This document shows positions 12,501-23,000 of a stretch of 64,000 nucleotides of DNA, piece by piece (positions within the stretch are counted from its first letter, which is position 1; each line of letters begins with the position of its first letter). A program made the position numbers and the translations under genes. The notes under the pieces were generated by a model. That model had not been told where the DNA came from. It ran no database searches and saw nothing but the letters and a program-made list of their open reading frames with translations. Location: the NCBI GenBank assembly GCA_018857735.1, contig JABMCL010000865.1:62001-126000 (forward strand), in the 5' to 3' direction. The DNA is from Alviniconcha marisindica (taxonomy: Eukaryota; Mollusca; Gastropoda; Provannidae).

Positions 12501-15500
12501 ACTGACTCTAGTCATGGTTAGTGTGGGTGTTTGTACTGACCCCAGTCATGGTTAGTGTGGGTGCTTGTACTGACTCCGGTCATGGTTAGTGTGGGTGTTT
12601 GTACTGACTGTAGTCATTGTTAATGTGGGTGTTTGTACTGACCCCAGTCATGGTTAGTGTGGGTGCTTGTACTGACCCCAGTCATGGTTAGTGTGGGTGT
12701 TTGTACTGACCCAGTTATGGTTAGTGTGGGTGTTTGTACTGACCCAGTCATGGTTAGTGTGGGTGTTTGTACTGACTCCAGTCATGGTTAGTGTGGGTGA
12801 TTGTCCTGACCCAGTCATGGTTAGTGTGGGTGTTTGTACTGACCCCGTCATGATTAGTGTGGGTGATTGTACTGACCCCAGTCATGGTTAGTGTGGGTGT
12901 TTGTACTGACCCAGTCATGGTTAGTGTGGGTGTTTGTACCGACCCAGTCATGGTTAGTGTGGGTGTTTGTACTGACCCCAGTCATGGTTAGTGTGGGTGT
13001 TTGTACAGACCCCGTCATGGTTAGTGTGGGTGTTTGTCCTGACCCAGTCATGGTTAGTGTGGGTGATTGTACCGACCCCAATCATGGTTAGTGTGGGTGT
13101 TTGTACTGACCCAGTCATGGTTAGTGTGGGTGTTTGTACTGACCCAGTCATGGTTAGTGTGGGTGTTTGTACCGACCCCGTCATGGTTAGTGTGGGTGTT
13201 TGTACTGACCCAGTCATGGTTAGTGTGGGTGTTTGTACTGACCCAGTCATGGTTAGTGTGGGTGATTGTGCCGACCCAGTCATGGTTAGTGTGGGTGTTT
13301 GTACCGACCCAGTCATGGTTAGTGTGGGTGTTTGTACCGACCCAGTCATGGTTAGTGTGGGTGATTGTGCCGACCCAGTCATGGTTAGTGTGGGTGATTG
13401 TGCCGACCCAGTCATGGTTAGTGTGGGTGTTTGTACCGACCCAGTCATGGTTAGTGTGGGTGTTTGTACCGACCCAGTCATGGTTAGTGTGGGTGATTGT
13501 GCCGACCCCAGTCATGGTTAATGTGGGTGATTGTACCGACCCAGTCATGGTTAGTGTGGGTGATTGTGCCGACCCCAGTACACTCCATCATGTGACATGC
13601 TTGCTGTGTTTTGTTCAGGTCCAGGGGATTCTTCACCATCAGCAGACTATGCACCAGGACCTGCTGCCGGACGTCACGGTCCTGGACTATGAGGAGATCA
13701 CCCTGCCGATCCACGTGCAGCAGCGCACGTACAGCTGCAAGCTGTGCCCCTACAAGTCGGAGTCTAAGGAGGATGTGGAGAAACACTACAGCCTGCACTA
13801 CAGCCAGGCCAGCTTCGTCTGCGACCACTGCCCCTTCACCACCAAGGTCAAGGAGGAGATCGCCAGCCACGTTCACAGCCACAACGCCTCCACCTCCGCT
13901 GACCCCAGCTCCAAAGGATTCTCTCTGGTGCTTGACGCGTCCAGTCCCGTCAAAACCAGCCCCACCAAGTACCCCTTGCAGACTCCACCCATCAAGCAGG
14001 AACCCATGTCCTTCTCCCCGCCCCACGCCTCCACCCCGGTTCAGGATCCCTCCCAGCCCGCCCCCCTCGATCTGTCCACCGAACCGGCTGATGATCGCAA
14101 AGGCATCAACAGCAAAGCCATCTCCCTTCCTGTCCAGAACCCAGATCAGCGCGAGGAGAGAATGGACCTGGATGATGACGATGCCAATGATGTCGGTGCA
14201 GCGAGTGAGAAAGCCGCGCAGCTCACGACTGCCTGCAGCCAGGAGAAGGCGGCGGATGATGAGGCGCGGGAGATCATGGAAGCGGAAGCTGCCAACGACA
14301 CGGACAAGGTGAGCACGGAGGTGGCCGCCGCAGGGGAGAAACAGGTGCGAGTGTACAAGTGCAAGCACTGCCCCTACAGCAGCAGCTCCAACTTCGAGTT
14401 CCGAAGCCACTGCAGCTTCCACGGGCTGAAGGGCCGGCTTGAGTGCGACTACTGCACCTACAGCCACGGGGAGCTGGCCAACATCACCCAGCACCGCCAG
14501 CTGCACAGCCACCAGCCCGGCTACAACCCTGACTACAAACCCCAACCCTGCCCCGAGGAGTCGACCCTCAAAGGAGAAGATGGACCCACACCCACCTCCT
14601 CCCCTCGCCCCACTTCCACCCCCGCCCCTGAGATGTTGGAATGCCCCGACTGCCCCTACCGCACCAGCCTACGCAAGTCCTACAACATCCATGTGGGCAT
14701 GCACGGCCAGAGGCAGCACTACATCTGCGATTTCTGCGACTGGTCGGCGGACCGCCTGGTGATCTTGGTCCAGCACCGCATCATCCATGACAAGGAGCCA
14801 GACTTTGACGCCTCCCCGAAGGACAGCGTGTTCATCAACCCCGAGTACCCCAAGCCCAAAGACGTCCCCGGGGAGTTTGAAGCCAAGCTGCTGGACTCCA
14901 GGTCCTCGGAAGAGGCGGCGCAGTCCGCGGCCTCCTCCGACACCCAATCCCCGCCCTTCAAGCTGTCCATCACCAAGAAGCTGTACACCTGTCCCCAGTG
15001 CCCCTACGTCACCGGCAACCGCACCGCCTACGACTACCACCTGGGCCTCCACGGAGGGCCTGGCTGCTTCGCCTGCGAGCAGTGCTCCTACCACACGGAT
15101 CGCTGGGGGCTGTACTGCCAGCACAGCCGTCTGCACGAGGAGCAGAGGGTGCCATCCCCAGCGCCGCAGCCCAGCAAAGCGGACAAGGCTGACGGCAGCA
15201 ACCACAGCTCTCCTGCCGCCACCACCACTGCCACCCCTGGGGTTCTTCCGTCAGAGAAGTCGTATGATGGCGATGCAGCTGCAGGTAAGCTGAGAATGTT
15301 ATGCAGGAGAAGTTGCTCTTTTTTTCTGTCTTTTTTTTTTTTTTTTTTTACACAACACTTTGACCTAAAATTTAGAATTTGCATCTTTCTTTCTTTGTTT
15401 TCTACACTGCAACCTGAAAAAAACTCCACAGTTTGCTTCTGAGTGAAAAAATGAGATAGAGAGTTGGACTTCATTACAGAGAGTTGGACTTCATTACAGT

Positions 15501-17048
15501 GCGTGGCATTTCTGGTTTTCGTGTTTTGCTTTAAACAATTGAAGACGACTAAGGAGATTTTCTAAGTGATATTTTTCCTCCTCACAGTTTATTCTGATTT
15601 AGAAATGGTCTTTCAAAAGCCCATTGTTGCATAGTATGGGGGCTAACTGCAGCCTGATTGTATGGCCTGTTGTGATTGCCTCCCCACCTGTCTAAACCAT
15701 GAATACTCCCCCCCCCCCCCCCCCCACCTGGAGATCCACCAGCCTGATACAAACAATGTAGCAATAAACTCACCCCCCCCCCCCCCCCCACCTGGAGATC
15801 CACCAGCCTGATAAACAAACAATGATAGCTAAACTCACTTCCAATTTTCAGATTGTTTTTTATTTGAGAAGTTAATGGTGGTTAGAAATAATTCTCCCTT
15901 TGATTTTACTCCACAGTAAATAAAAACAACAGTAATGCCACAATGTACTGAAAATTTTGATTGAACTGGGACTGATTTTACTGCTCTTTCTCTCCCCCCC
16001 CCCCCCCCCCCCCCAACAAGCTGTGAATGAAGAGTGCAATGAAAAATGAATATTTTGCGAGACTTTCACTACCATAAAGACGGTCACTTTGTTCCCTTCA
16101 TCCACTGACCACTCCCCTGTGCAGTACCGTAAATCAGCATGGTGTGTTGTTACAGCCGAGTCAGCCGGTTTGGCCTAGCGGTAAGGCGTTAGGCTGGTAA
16201 GCAGAAGGACCTCGGTTCGATTCTGCTTCGGCTCTCCTTTCTCTTCAGAAAGGTTGTGGTCTGTGGACACTGTCTTGTGACTATGTCCCTCACAATTAAT
16301 GAAATATTAAAATGGCTCTCATCGCTGTCCGTCTTAATGCAGGAATCATTCTTGTGGTGACAGTGTAGCGATAGGTATATAATCTCCCTCTTCCCCCACC
16401 TCCATACCCCCTTTCCCCCCTTCTCCCCGTCCCTAATGATAAGCCTTATGGTTTCTGTGGACGTTAAACACCATGTTTTCTCACGTTACAGCCGACAGCT
16501 CCAAGTCAGACAGCAGTCCTGCCCAGGAGGCCACGGGGCGCTGTAGCTCGGCCTCTGACTACGGCAGCCTGACCAGTGGTGACACCAAAAGCGATGATGC
16601 CAGCGACTCGGAGCACAGATGCCAGCGCTGTCCCTTCAGCACCACGTGCAAACAGAAGCTGATTCAGCACGCCAAGCACCACTCAGGAGCCGACGAGGTG
16701 GTGTGCCGCTACTGCGACTACGCCTGTGCCTCCAAGGAAAAGCTGCTGGTGCACATCCAGCTGCACTTCCCCAGCGCCCCCATCGACATGGACGCGCTGA
16801 CGCAGATGCTCAACACCCCCAAAAAGGGCGGCAACTCTGCCGTCCTCAAGGAAGCCATCACCTCCGCCGCTGCCAAGGTCTCAGAGAAAGGGGAGGGCGC
16901 CAATGAGGGCAGCTGCGAAGATTCGGCCGTGAAGGTGAGCCAGCCGGCCAGCGAGAAGAAAACCAGGGTGTACGCTTGCCGCTTTTGTGACCGGGAATTC
17001 GAAGAAAAGAACCTGATGATCCAGCACGAGCGCCAGCATCAGGCCTGA
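2..17048 (+). CDS. Giant C2H2 zinc-finger protein, 3' seven coding exons (5' partial)
   Basis: Spliced gene: exons 2-541, 1259-1603, 2585-3475, 8046-11256, 11843-12125, 13619-15284 and 16492-17048 (stop TGA 17046-17048). All junctions are GT-AG and phases join. Total length is a multiple of three once two single-base frame breaks in exon 4 are allowed for, giving about 2,496 visible residues. I count 31 C2H2 fingers, many in pairs, several with a KWKWD/YKWK-type core. Finger 20 is split across the exon 5/6 junction, which confirms that splice. Between fingers are acidic, Ser/Pro-rich stretches, a KKKRK basic patch, and PxDLS-like CtBP-binding motifs (ALDLS, PLDFS, LNLS, PLDLS). Such a protein would be a nuclear DNA-binding transcriptional regulator, probably a repressor; this is inferred from the family. 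I cannot assign an orthologue; ZNF462- or REST-like proteins are only loose comparisons. The N-terminus lies before the window. Confidence 0.9.
775..1100 (+). repeat. 50-bp minisatellite in intron 1 of the zinc-finger gene
   Basis: About six copies of a 50-bp unit containing TTAGCCCTAATATAACCC (units at about 801, 851, 901, 973, 1022, 1050). The rest of intron 1 (542-1258) shows only a G17 tract at 1132-1148. Confidence 0.85.
1259..1603 (+). CDS. Zinc-finger gene, exon 2 (linker, basic patch)
   Basis: Acceptor TTTCCCAG at 1251-1258 and donor GTATGA at 1604; phase 0 to 0, 115 codons. It has no finger. It is Pro/Ser-rich, then acidic (EEGEDDDCDD), then carries a PPAKKKRKD basic patch that resembles a nuclear localisation signal. 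Confidence 0.8.
1851..2075 (+). repeat. 54-bp tandem repeat in intron 2
   Basis: Four copies of a 54-bp unit around CTGAATGAGATCAGAATAG. The period is a multiple of three, so it stays open in several frames; no coding role is evident. Confidence 0.85.
2085..2290 (+). repeat. About 60-bp tandem repeat in intron 2
   Basis: Three copies of a unit containing GGACCAGCTGAGTGCTGTTG. Confidence 0.85.
2440..2575 (+). repeat. 45-bp repeats running up to the exon 3 acceptor
   Basis: Three copies of CTGTGAAATCATTTCTTTAG at about 2446, 2491 and 2537. Two of the three end in a pyrimidine-rich TTTCTTTAG that resembles a 3' splice site, just before the real acceptor at 2584. Confidence 0.8.
2585..3475 (+). 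CDS. Zinc-finger gene, exon 3 (fingers 3-5, CtBP-like motifs)
   Basis: Acceptor ATCAACAG, donor GTAAGC at 3476; phase 0 to 0, 297 codons. Finger 3 (CAKC, core VYKWKKSLNKH) opens the exon. Fingers 4 and 5 (CPKC, CGVC) close it. Between them lie ALDLS (about 3056-3070) and PLDFS (about 3116-3130), which resemble the PxDLS motif bound by the corepressor CtBP. Marked GC-rich codon use contrasts with the AT-rich introns. Confidence 0.85.
3728..4436 (+). repeat. 32-bp minisatellite in intron 3
   Basis: About 22 units of GGGGCTGATGGGGTTAGGAG plus a variable AAAAGGTTAA part. Two unit variants alternate (TTAGGAGTAAAA and TTAGCTAGAGTAAAA), suggesting higher-order duplication. Sequence 4437-5390 after it looks unique and AT-rich. 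Confidence 0.9.
5395..5535 (+). repeat. About 29-bp repeats in intron 3
   Basis: Four to five degenerate units of GTATCACGGTTTCCTTTCAC alternating with ATATCACGCTTTTATTTCAC. Sequence 5536-6085 is unique as far as I can see. Confidence 0.7.
6100..7600 (+). repeat. 32-bp minisatellite, about 46 copies, intron 3
   Basis: Core TTTGATAGGTCATTGAACAT followed by AGTCACTGTCCC; the period is 32 bp (for example 6602 to 6634). A sub-family with CACTGAAGACATTCATC occurs at about 7120-7300. From 7600 to 8045 there is unique sequence ending in the CT-rich exon 4 acceptor tract. Confidence 0.92.
8046..11256 (+). CDS. Zinc-finger gene, giant exon 4 (fingers 6-18) with two frame breaks
   Basis: Acceptor CTGTTTCCAG ends at 8045; donor GTGAGC starts at 11257. 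The reading starts in one frame (8046 to about 9920), continues in the next (about 9920 to 10415), then in the third (about 10421 to 11256). Each switch equals one surplus base: one near TCTCCCTCCTGGG (about 9912-9924) and one in a seven-C run at 10415-10421. Fingers 6-12 lie in the first segment, 13-15 in the second and 16-18 in the third, so the coding signal continues without a gap across both breaks. The exon holds finger 9 as a CCHC variant (H-x4-C) and an LNLS motif near 10872. A sequencing or assembly indel is the likeliest cause; a true pseudogene is less likely because everything else is intact. Confidence 0.85.
11350..11485 (+). repeat. Two-copy direct repeat in intron 4
   Basis: AACTGTGACCAGATTTGTTC occurs twice about 80 bp apart, with similar flanks. 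The rest of intron 4 (11257-11842) is unique AT-rich sequence. Confidence 0.75.
11843..12125 (+). CDS. Zinc-finger gene, exon 5 (finger 19 and first half of 20)
   Basis: Acceptor TTCCAG at 11837-11842, donor GTGAGT at 12126. The first base completes an AG|A codon from exon 4; ends at phase 0. An alternative in-frame acceptor 6 nt upstream (GACCAG, exon start 11837) would add two residues. It encodes finger 19 (CVLC) and the CGHC half of finger 20. Confidence 0.8.
12200..13578 (+). repeat. 33-bp minisatellite filling intron 5
   Basis: About 40 copies of CAGTCATGGTTAGTGTGGGT plus GTTTGTACTGAC; the period is 33 bp. Because 33 is a multiple of three, long frames stay open on both strands, but they merely repeat 11-residue units. 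It occupies nearly all of the 1.5-kb intron. Confidence 0.93.
13619..15284 (+). CDS. Zinc-finger gene, exon 6 (rest of finger 20, fingers 21-28)
   Basis: Acceptor TTTTGTTCAG, donor GTAAGC at 15285; phase 0 in, one base over at the end. It begins with the H-x4-H half of finger 20. Eight fingers follow as four pairs separated by about 80-110 residue linkers; each pair has a CPxC/CPYxT-like first finger and a divergent second. A PLDLS CtBP-like motif lies near 14065-14080 and an acidic segment near 14150-14300. Confidence 0.87.
15708..15835 (+). repeat. Duplicated poly(C) plus 35-bp segment in intron 6
   Basis: A C-tract followed by CACCTGGAGATCCACCAGCC occurs twice (about 15711 and 15775). A direct repeat GAGAGTTGGACTTCATTACA lies just upstream at about 15459-15500, and another poly(C) at about 15996-16013. 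Confidence 0.8.
16160..16484 (+). mobile_element. tRNA-derived SINE, full length, with 11-bp target-site duplication
   Basis: The head has a pol III A box (TGGCCTAGCGG, 16171-16181) and B box (GGTTCGATTCT, 16214-16224) at tRNA spacing. The stems do not pair well, so it is not a functional tRNA. The body ends with a segment (about 16427-16480) found again, inverted, at 41814-41875. Flanking direct repeats GTTACAGCCGA at 16149-16159 and 16485-16495 are perfect. The 3' copy contains the acceptor CAG of the zinc-finger exon 7, so insertion occurred exactly at a 3' splice site. Confidence 0.87.
16485..16495 (+). other. SINE target-site duplication overlapping the exon 7 3' splice site
   Basis: GTTACAG|CCGA: the AG at 16490-16491 is the acceptor. 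The upstream copy at 16149-16159 preserves the ancestral acceptor sequence 336 bp away. Confidence 0.85.
16492..17048 (+). CDS. Zinc-finger gene, last exon 7 (fingers 29-31)
   Basis: Acceptor CACGTTACAG; the first two bases complete G|CC (Ala). A Ser/Asp-rich start is followed by the finger pair 29-30, a 60-residue linker and C-terminal finger 31 (CRFC...H-x3-H), then HQA and TGA at 17046-17048. The acceptor coincides with the 3' target-site duplication of a SINE (16160-16484). Confidence 0.87.
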
Positions 17049-17548
17049 GGGTCAAACCCGTTGAACAATCGTGTACATTAACAGCAAGAGCAGCAAAGAA
17101 TGCTCAATAATAAGCAACAAAGTCAATAAGTCTTCCATCCATTCCCTACATAACCTTTTTTTGTTATTCTTAACATATCAATGTACATATATATAGACTG
17201 TATTTTGGGGGATTCTATTTATGACGTATTTATGATGTATTTAGAAAGTTGCTGTACTGGACATACTGTCAGTGGTCAAACTGTTGAAAGTGTAATTAGA
17301 AACCTGTTTTATTCTGCATCTATCCAACACAATACCAACTGTTGCCTCACTGTAGTTTGAAGTTCTGTTTTCCTCGTCTGTGCTGAGGACGGAAAGCATT
17401 CCAGTTTCCATCTTTCACTTCATCTTTTTAATTGTAAATATTTTTCCTGATTGTGCTTTACAAATGGTTATTCAATGTCTTCCATCTCTTCCATATGTGT
17501 ACCTGGTGGTAAATTTAGGATTTGCCTTTCTTGGGATTTGTTTTAATC

Positions 17549-17551
<3 letters not shown>

Positions 17552-17620
<69 letters not shown>
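17552..17620 (+). repeat. (CT)n microsatellite
   Basis: Nearly pure CT dinucleotides, interrupted once by CCTCT. Confidence 0.95.
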
Positions 17621-17626
<6 letters not shown>

Positions 17627-19734
17627 TTTGTTTGTTTTGTTTTCCCATTATCAAGTTTGGCTACACAGATTGTTTTTGACTTGTCTAATTCATTTGCAAA
17701 GACCTTCCAAGCTTTTCTATGGTCTGTGTGCAGCGAGAGGATGTTTTGCATGTTGTGTGCATTCTTCCTTGGGCTGTAAGTGGCGTGTTGTTTGATCTCT
17801 CCTACAAAGTTTTTTTTTCTTTTTCTTTTTTCTTTCTTTCTTTCTTTTTCTCCTCCATTGTTTATTTGGGATTGTAAATTAATCTGGGCTTGTGATGATG
17901 CGGAGGCATCCATGGCTTTGGTGTGAAAGTCCAAGTGTAATATTGATACAATCAAAACGGTGTGCACCTTGATCTGTCATGTGGTGCGGGTGTTTTTGTA
18001 TTCTTTGCTTTACATCGGGTGCTCATGATCTGCTGATGTATTGGTGCAGAATTATGTCTGGTGACTGATGAGACTGGCAGATAGATGTGTGTGTGTGTAA
18101 ATGATCCATGCATCAAATTGTTGATGTCAAGGCAAACAATGTATGGTTGCCATTGAATCTTTCATTCCCACAACAAATGAGAGCTTCTCTAATTGCAGAA
18201 CAGAATGGGTGATTTTTTTAACAGAAATTGTGAATTTGATGGTAAAACAAATGAGAGTTTCTCTAATTGCAGAGCTGAATGGGTGTGTGCTTTTTAATAG
18301 AAATTGTGAATTTGACGGTAAACGTGGATGCTGAGTGAATATTTGGTCTGTGGATGGGTTGTGGTGGGCCCAGTTTGCAGCAGGTTAAATTACACTCCAA
18401 TGGAGAAAGGCTTCAAAGAATTGTGCAGGATTCTACAAGAGAGACCTTCAGGGAACAGTCGTCCAGTGAGTGGGTTGTGGTGGCCCACAGTAGCGGACTG
18501 ACCATCCCTTCTACTGAAGCAAAAGCTCAGAAAAATTGCAGGCAGCTCTACAAACAAGAAGGTCGTCGAGTAAATGGCTGCTCTGTGAATAGGTTGTGCT
18601 CGCCCAGCAAAGCTGATTGGATCTTGTCATGTTGATCTCTGTTGTCCACAAGGTTGAACGTCATTGGATTCTGTTAATCGTAGTGTGATTTTTGCATGCC
18701 GTGCAATGGCAGTCCAGTGTCGTGGAAAATCGTCTGGTGTTTTTACATCAGCCACATGATGATGTCAGTCGCCCAAGTGCAGATTTCAACTCCACGAAGG
18801 AGCATCCAGCTTTCACTGCATCTCATGAGCGCATCTTGGTCATCATTAACATCGTTATAGTTTTCTCTGCTTCTTCTTCTGAGATGTCTTAGAGCATCAG
18901 TAGTGACAAGGGAAGCTGGCAATGGAGATGCCACAGAAGTGTTTGATCGGGTCAACACAGTGAGACCTAGAGGGGCAGCAGGGACTGAGGACAATGCTTG
19001 CTGTCCATGTTGCAGGGTTCGGAGGAGAGGGTTCCAGTCTCGGTTCCCCGGGGATCTGATACTGGCTGAGCGAGCTGTTACCGTGGACTTGTACGACACT
19101 CACGTATTAACATCCTTTCTGCTGAACGCTTGGAAAGCTGCATTGCCGATTCCTTGCTCACTTTCATCCGACATCAGAACACACAGGCAGGCCTCTTGTG
19201 GTGTCACCAAACTAAACACAAAGAGTGCCACCAGTGCAAACACCTGTGCAGCGTCGTTGTTTTGGGGTGGAGCTGTGTAAGGCAAACATAAAGTAATGAA
19301 AATGACCCTTATAGTGGTGTGGACTTCGTCATATCTTGTCTGCTCGGTTCTGTGACCATCAGAACTGAGTTTGGTTGTGAAGGTCCAGCGCAGGGAACAC
19401 GACCCCTGGGCAGAGCAGTGGCCCAGCGGATCAAACACACCTGCTGGTGATGAACTTATATAGCACAAGAAAAAACACAACTGGGAATATTTTTGATGTC
19501 CTGTTTTATACTTTGAAGGTAGATGTGTTTCTGTATATATACATATGTATCCACCAATGCTTGCTTAATGTCAGGCTTGTGCAGAATATGCTCTGTATGA
19601 ACGAAGATGGTTCTCAATTCAAAATGTCAGGTGCAGGAATACGCAACTCTATGATCTATGAATTTATACAGTTTGATTGTGTTCAGCGCAAGATGGTGAT
19701 TAGTGCATCGTCTGGTTGCTTATACTTGCAGCTT

Positions 19735-20070
19735 CACACAGATGGACAGGCAGATACACACACACTCATACACACACACACACACACACACACATGCACG
19801 CAACTTCACACAGATTGACAGGCAGATACGCACACACACACACACACACATGCACGCAACTTCACACAGATGGACAAATAGGCACACACACACACAAACA
19901 CACACACACCACACATGTACGCACACACAAGCATGCACACACACACACTCGAGCAACTTCACATAGATGGGCAAACAAGTGCGCGCACGCACACACACAC
20001 ACACACAAAAACACACACTCACACATGGACACTCACACATGGACACACACACACACACACACACACACAA
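19735..20070 (+). repeat. (CA)n microsatellite with 60-bp higher-order repeats
   Basis: CA runs are interrupted four times by GCAACTTCACACAGATGGAC-like segments, a compound satellite with a roughly 60-70 bp unit. Confidence 0.9.
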
Positions 20071-23000
20071 ATGCAGTAATCGTGATGATCTAGTCTCTGG
20101 CTGAAATGGCCAGACACTGTTGTTGCATGTACAAAGACACGCAACTCCAACAAGTCAGGATGCCCATGCCCTTGGAGTGCCATTTCTCTACGCTGTCTTT
20201 TTAAACTTCCTCCGTGGCCTTCACATGTAAATGCTTCCTTGTTTAATCCTCCAGTGGTGCAACATTGCCTTGTGTATCTCAAATTACCCTGTAATGGATA
20301 CACGCCTTTTCATGCTGCTCAGTATGCGTACACGGGGGCAGCCTTCCAATTTTGTCTTCCACATACTGGCCTAAATTATTACGGCTGTATTTTTGGGGGG
20401 TCTCTTTTTATTGGTAAAAGTGCCTTGATTTTGGTCACTGCTAGTACATACTGAACATTCCATGGCTGTCTTCCTTATGTTTGGAATTTCTGTGCCACAG
20501 TTGAACCAGACCAAGGGAGGCAACCTTATATTGTCAGAAAACGATTTTTTATATATATACATTTTTGAAGGTTATGTTTATTTCATTGTTATGAATTGAT
20601 GAGGGCTTTTGATTGTGTGTAAATATGCTGGTACTGACATGTTGACAGGTGACATTATTTTATGATGTTTCATGGTCGTTCAAAGATTGCTGTTTTAACT
20701 GGGGTAATCAGCCTTGAATGTGTGTTACATAGTAGTAGGGATTACGGAAATTGCTGAGAAATATCTACTGCCACATGAAAGTGCAATTTCATATAATGCA
20801 TCGGACTCATCATTAATCTTTTAGAAATCCTTTCTTGCTGTTTTATAAACAACTACGTGACAGTTCGTCATTTGATCAAAATTCATTTCAGTCCATTACT
20901 CATTGACATAGCTCACGGATCAAAATTGAAGTTGAAAGTTAAACTTGCACTTTTTTTTCGCAAATTTGTTTTTGTTTTTTTATGTGCAATCCTGCTTGTT
21001 GGAGGTACAGCAGCAGATGATCGTTAACCTTTAAAGTACTAGTCTGTTTGTGCAATAGCGTTGGGGACGAGACTAATGAATATTGCTGGAAAGTTTCAGT
21101 GTTTCGTGTTTCTCATTTTCTTCACAGATTAACTGGATCCCAGTGTTGTTTCTTTATTTCATTATTCACAGTAAACTAAGCAAAGAGCAGCAGTTTTCAC
21201 AATAGAATCAATTGCAAAGATTTTTCTTTTAGTTGTCCATTACAGTAGAATCAATCACAAATGATTTTTCTTTTAGTTGTCTATTACAGTAGAATCAATT
21301 GCTTTTTTCTTTTTCTTTTAGTTGTCCACGTTCACAGTTTCAAGTCGGAAGAAAATGACATGCTGTGGTCTGTTGCTTGAATGGAGCAGATTTTGTAGGT
21401 TAGGTTATCATGAACTTTTCACAGTCAGTTGGAGTGATTGGTCTTTTGTTTCTTCATATGGATTTAGAAATTGACTTAGTTTCCCCATGCCCCAAACATT
21501 TGAGTGTTTTTAACATTGTGCAAGAGACTGACAGCCTGAAGTTTCATGCAGAAGTTATTTGCAGGGAAGGGGGGTGGGGGAGGTGGGGGGGGGGCAATTC
21601 CATACAACTTAGTCAAGACAGTGTTCATTATGGCAAGTCTTTCTCCGTTTCACAATAAAGATGATTGTCATAGCCTCTAACATTCTGAAAGTGGCAGCTG
21701 GCTAGTACGGTGAAGACATTCCACACACACTGTATTCCATGCTGCTGTGTACCCAGACATTCCGGACATTGTGTTGTTTGTACACTGCTGTATACGCCAA
21801 AGACATTCCAGACATGCTGACATTCCAGACATGTACTGTACACAACTGTGCACCCAAAAGATATTCTGGATGTGTACTGTGCACGTGTTACTGTGCACAT
21901 TACAGTTGCACATAAAAGTTCCCATTCATTCTGCCAAAAGTGCAGATAGTTTACAGCTAAATACACATGCACCCTTGTATATGGTTTTGCATGAAGTGAC
22001 ACTGTAAACTGGTGCATGGTTGTGTGATGTACACAAAATATGCTGAGATAGCAGCAGCTTCAAGCGGCACCAGCCATGTAACAACCAGACAGTGCTGTAA
22101 GGACACCACTTTGATGGCTATTCCTAACAAACGAACAAAAAAGCAGCAGAAAAGACTGCAGTCACTCGTAGTCATTCAGAATCACGTGAGACAAGAGCAC
22201 AGTGAGTCTGCTTGAGAGCAGAGACTAGAGCTATATAAAAGCAATTGACAACATTCCAAAGGTGCTATGCGCCACTGTAGCAGGTGACACTCCAGGTGTT
22301 ATACCGTATACTGCTACATGCACAGCTTTTATTACGTCTTCCAATTTCATTGCTTCCTTGTATAACTGGGGGCCCAAGGTATTAAGCTTGGAGGTTGGGG
22401 GGAAGTGAAGATGAGCTGTGCTCAAAGTTTCTTTTTAAGCCAACAACTAAAAAAAACCCACTGCATGCGTGTAGTTTATGGCTCCTACTTGGTTCTTGGA
22501 TTTTAACGCTCCGTCAACTGCACGGGTCACCTGGAGTTAGGGATACGAAGCATTTTTACCTCGAGACAGGTTTTGTTGACTATATGTACTGTGTGTAGTG
22601 TAATTGATGGGGCCCACACAGTTTTAAGTAGATGGATGTCACAGAAAGTGCAGTACAAGTACGTTTTGAAGTAACTTGGGGTTTGTTTGTTTTTTGTTGT
22701 TTTGTTTTTTTAATATTTTTTTTATATGCCCAGTCAAACAGGACAGTTATATTAGGGCTAGTGTTTTGAAGAATTTGCAAATTTTGATGACTGTTCAAAC
22801 TGATTCTCCTTGGTTTTTGGTATTTTTTTGTTTTTGTTTACTGTTGTTTTTCCTCATGGAAAAGGAACAAAAAATTAAGTCCTTAAATCCAAAGGTGTCT
22901 GGTTTTCTGATAGAAAGCACACACAGTACTTTAATATGTTTCAGGTATGTTGTTCACAATTGTGTCATGCAACAGAAGGTTGAGAAACATTTCCACATTT

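Noticed and set aside
12954..13548. Long overlapping reading frames on both strands with 11-residue repeats
   Set aside because: They are by-products of the 33-bp intronic minisatellite (period divisible by three) and lie inside an intron whose splice joins the two halves of a zinc finger.
13484..14545. A 353-codon - strand frame opposite exon 6
   Set aside because: Antisense shadow of GC-rich zinc-finger coding sequence running into the minisatellite.
16160..16235. A functional tRNA gene
   Set aside because: A and B boxes are present but the T and anticodon stems do not pair, and the region is the head of a longer retroposed element with target-site duplication.
18743..19280. 118-125 codon frames on both strands
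   Set aside because: No domain, no codon bias, no splice context; they lie in the probable 3' UTR.
19703..20093. Thr/His-rich small protein
   Set aside because: Translation of a CA microsatellite.
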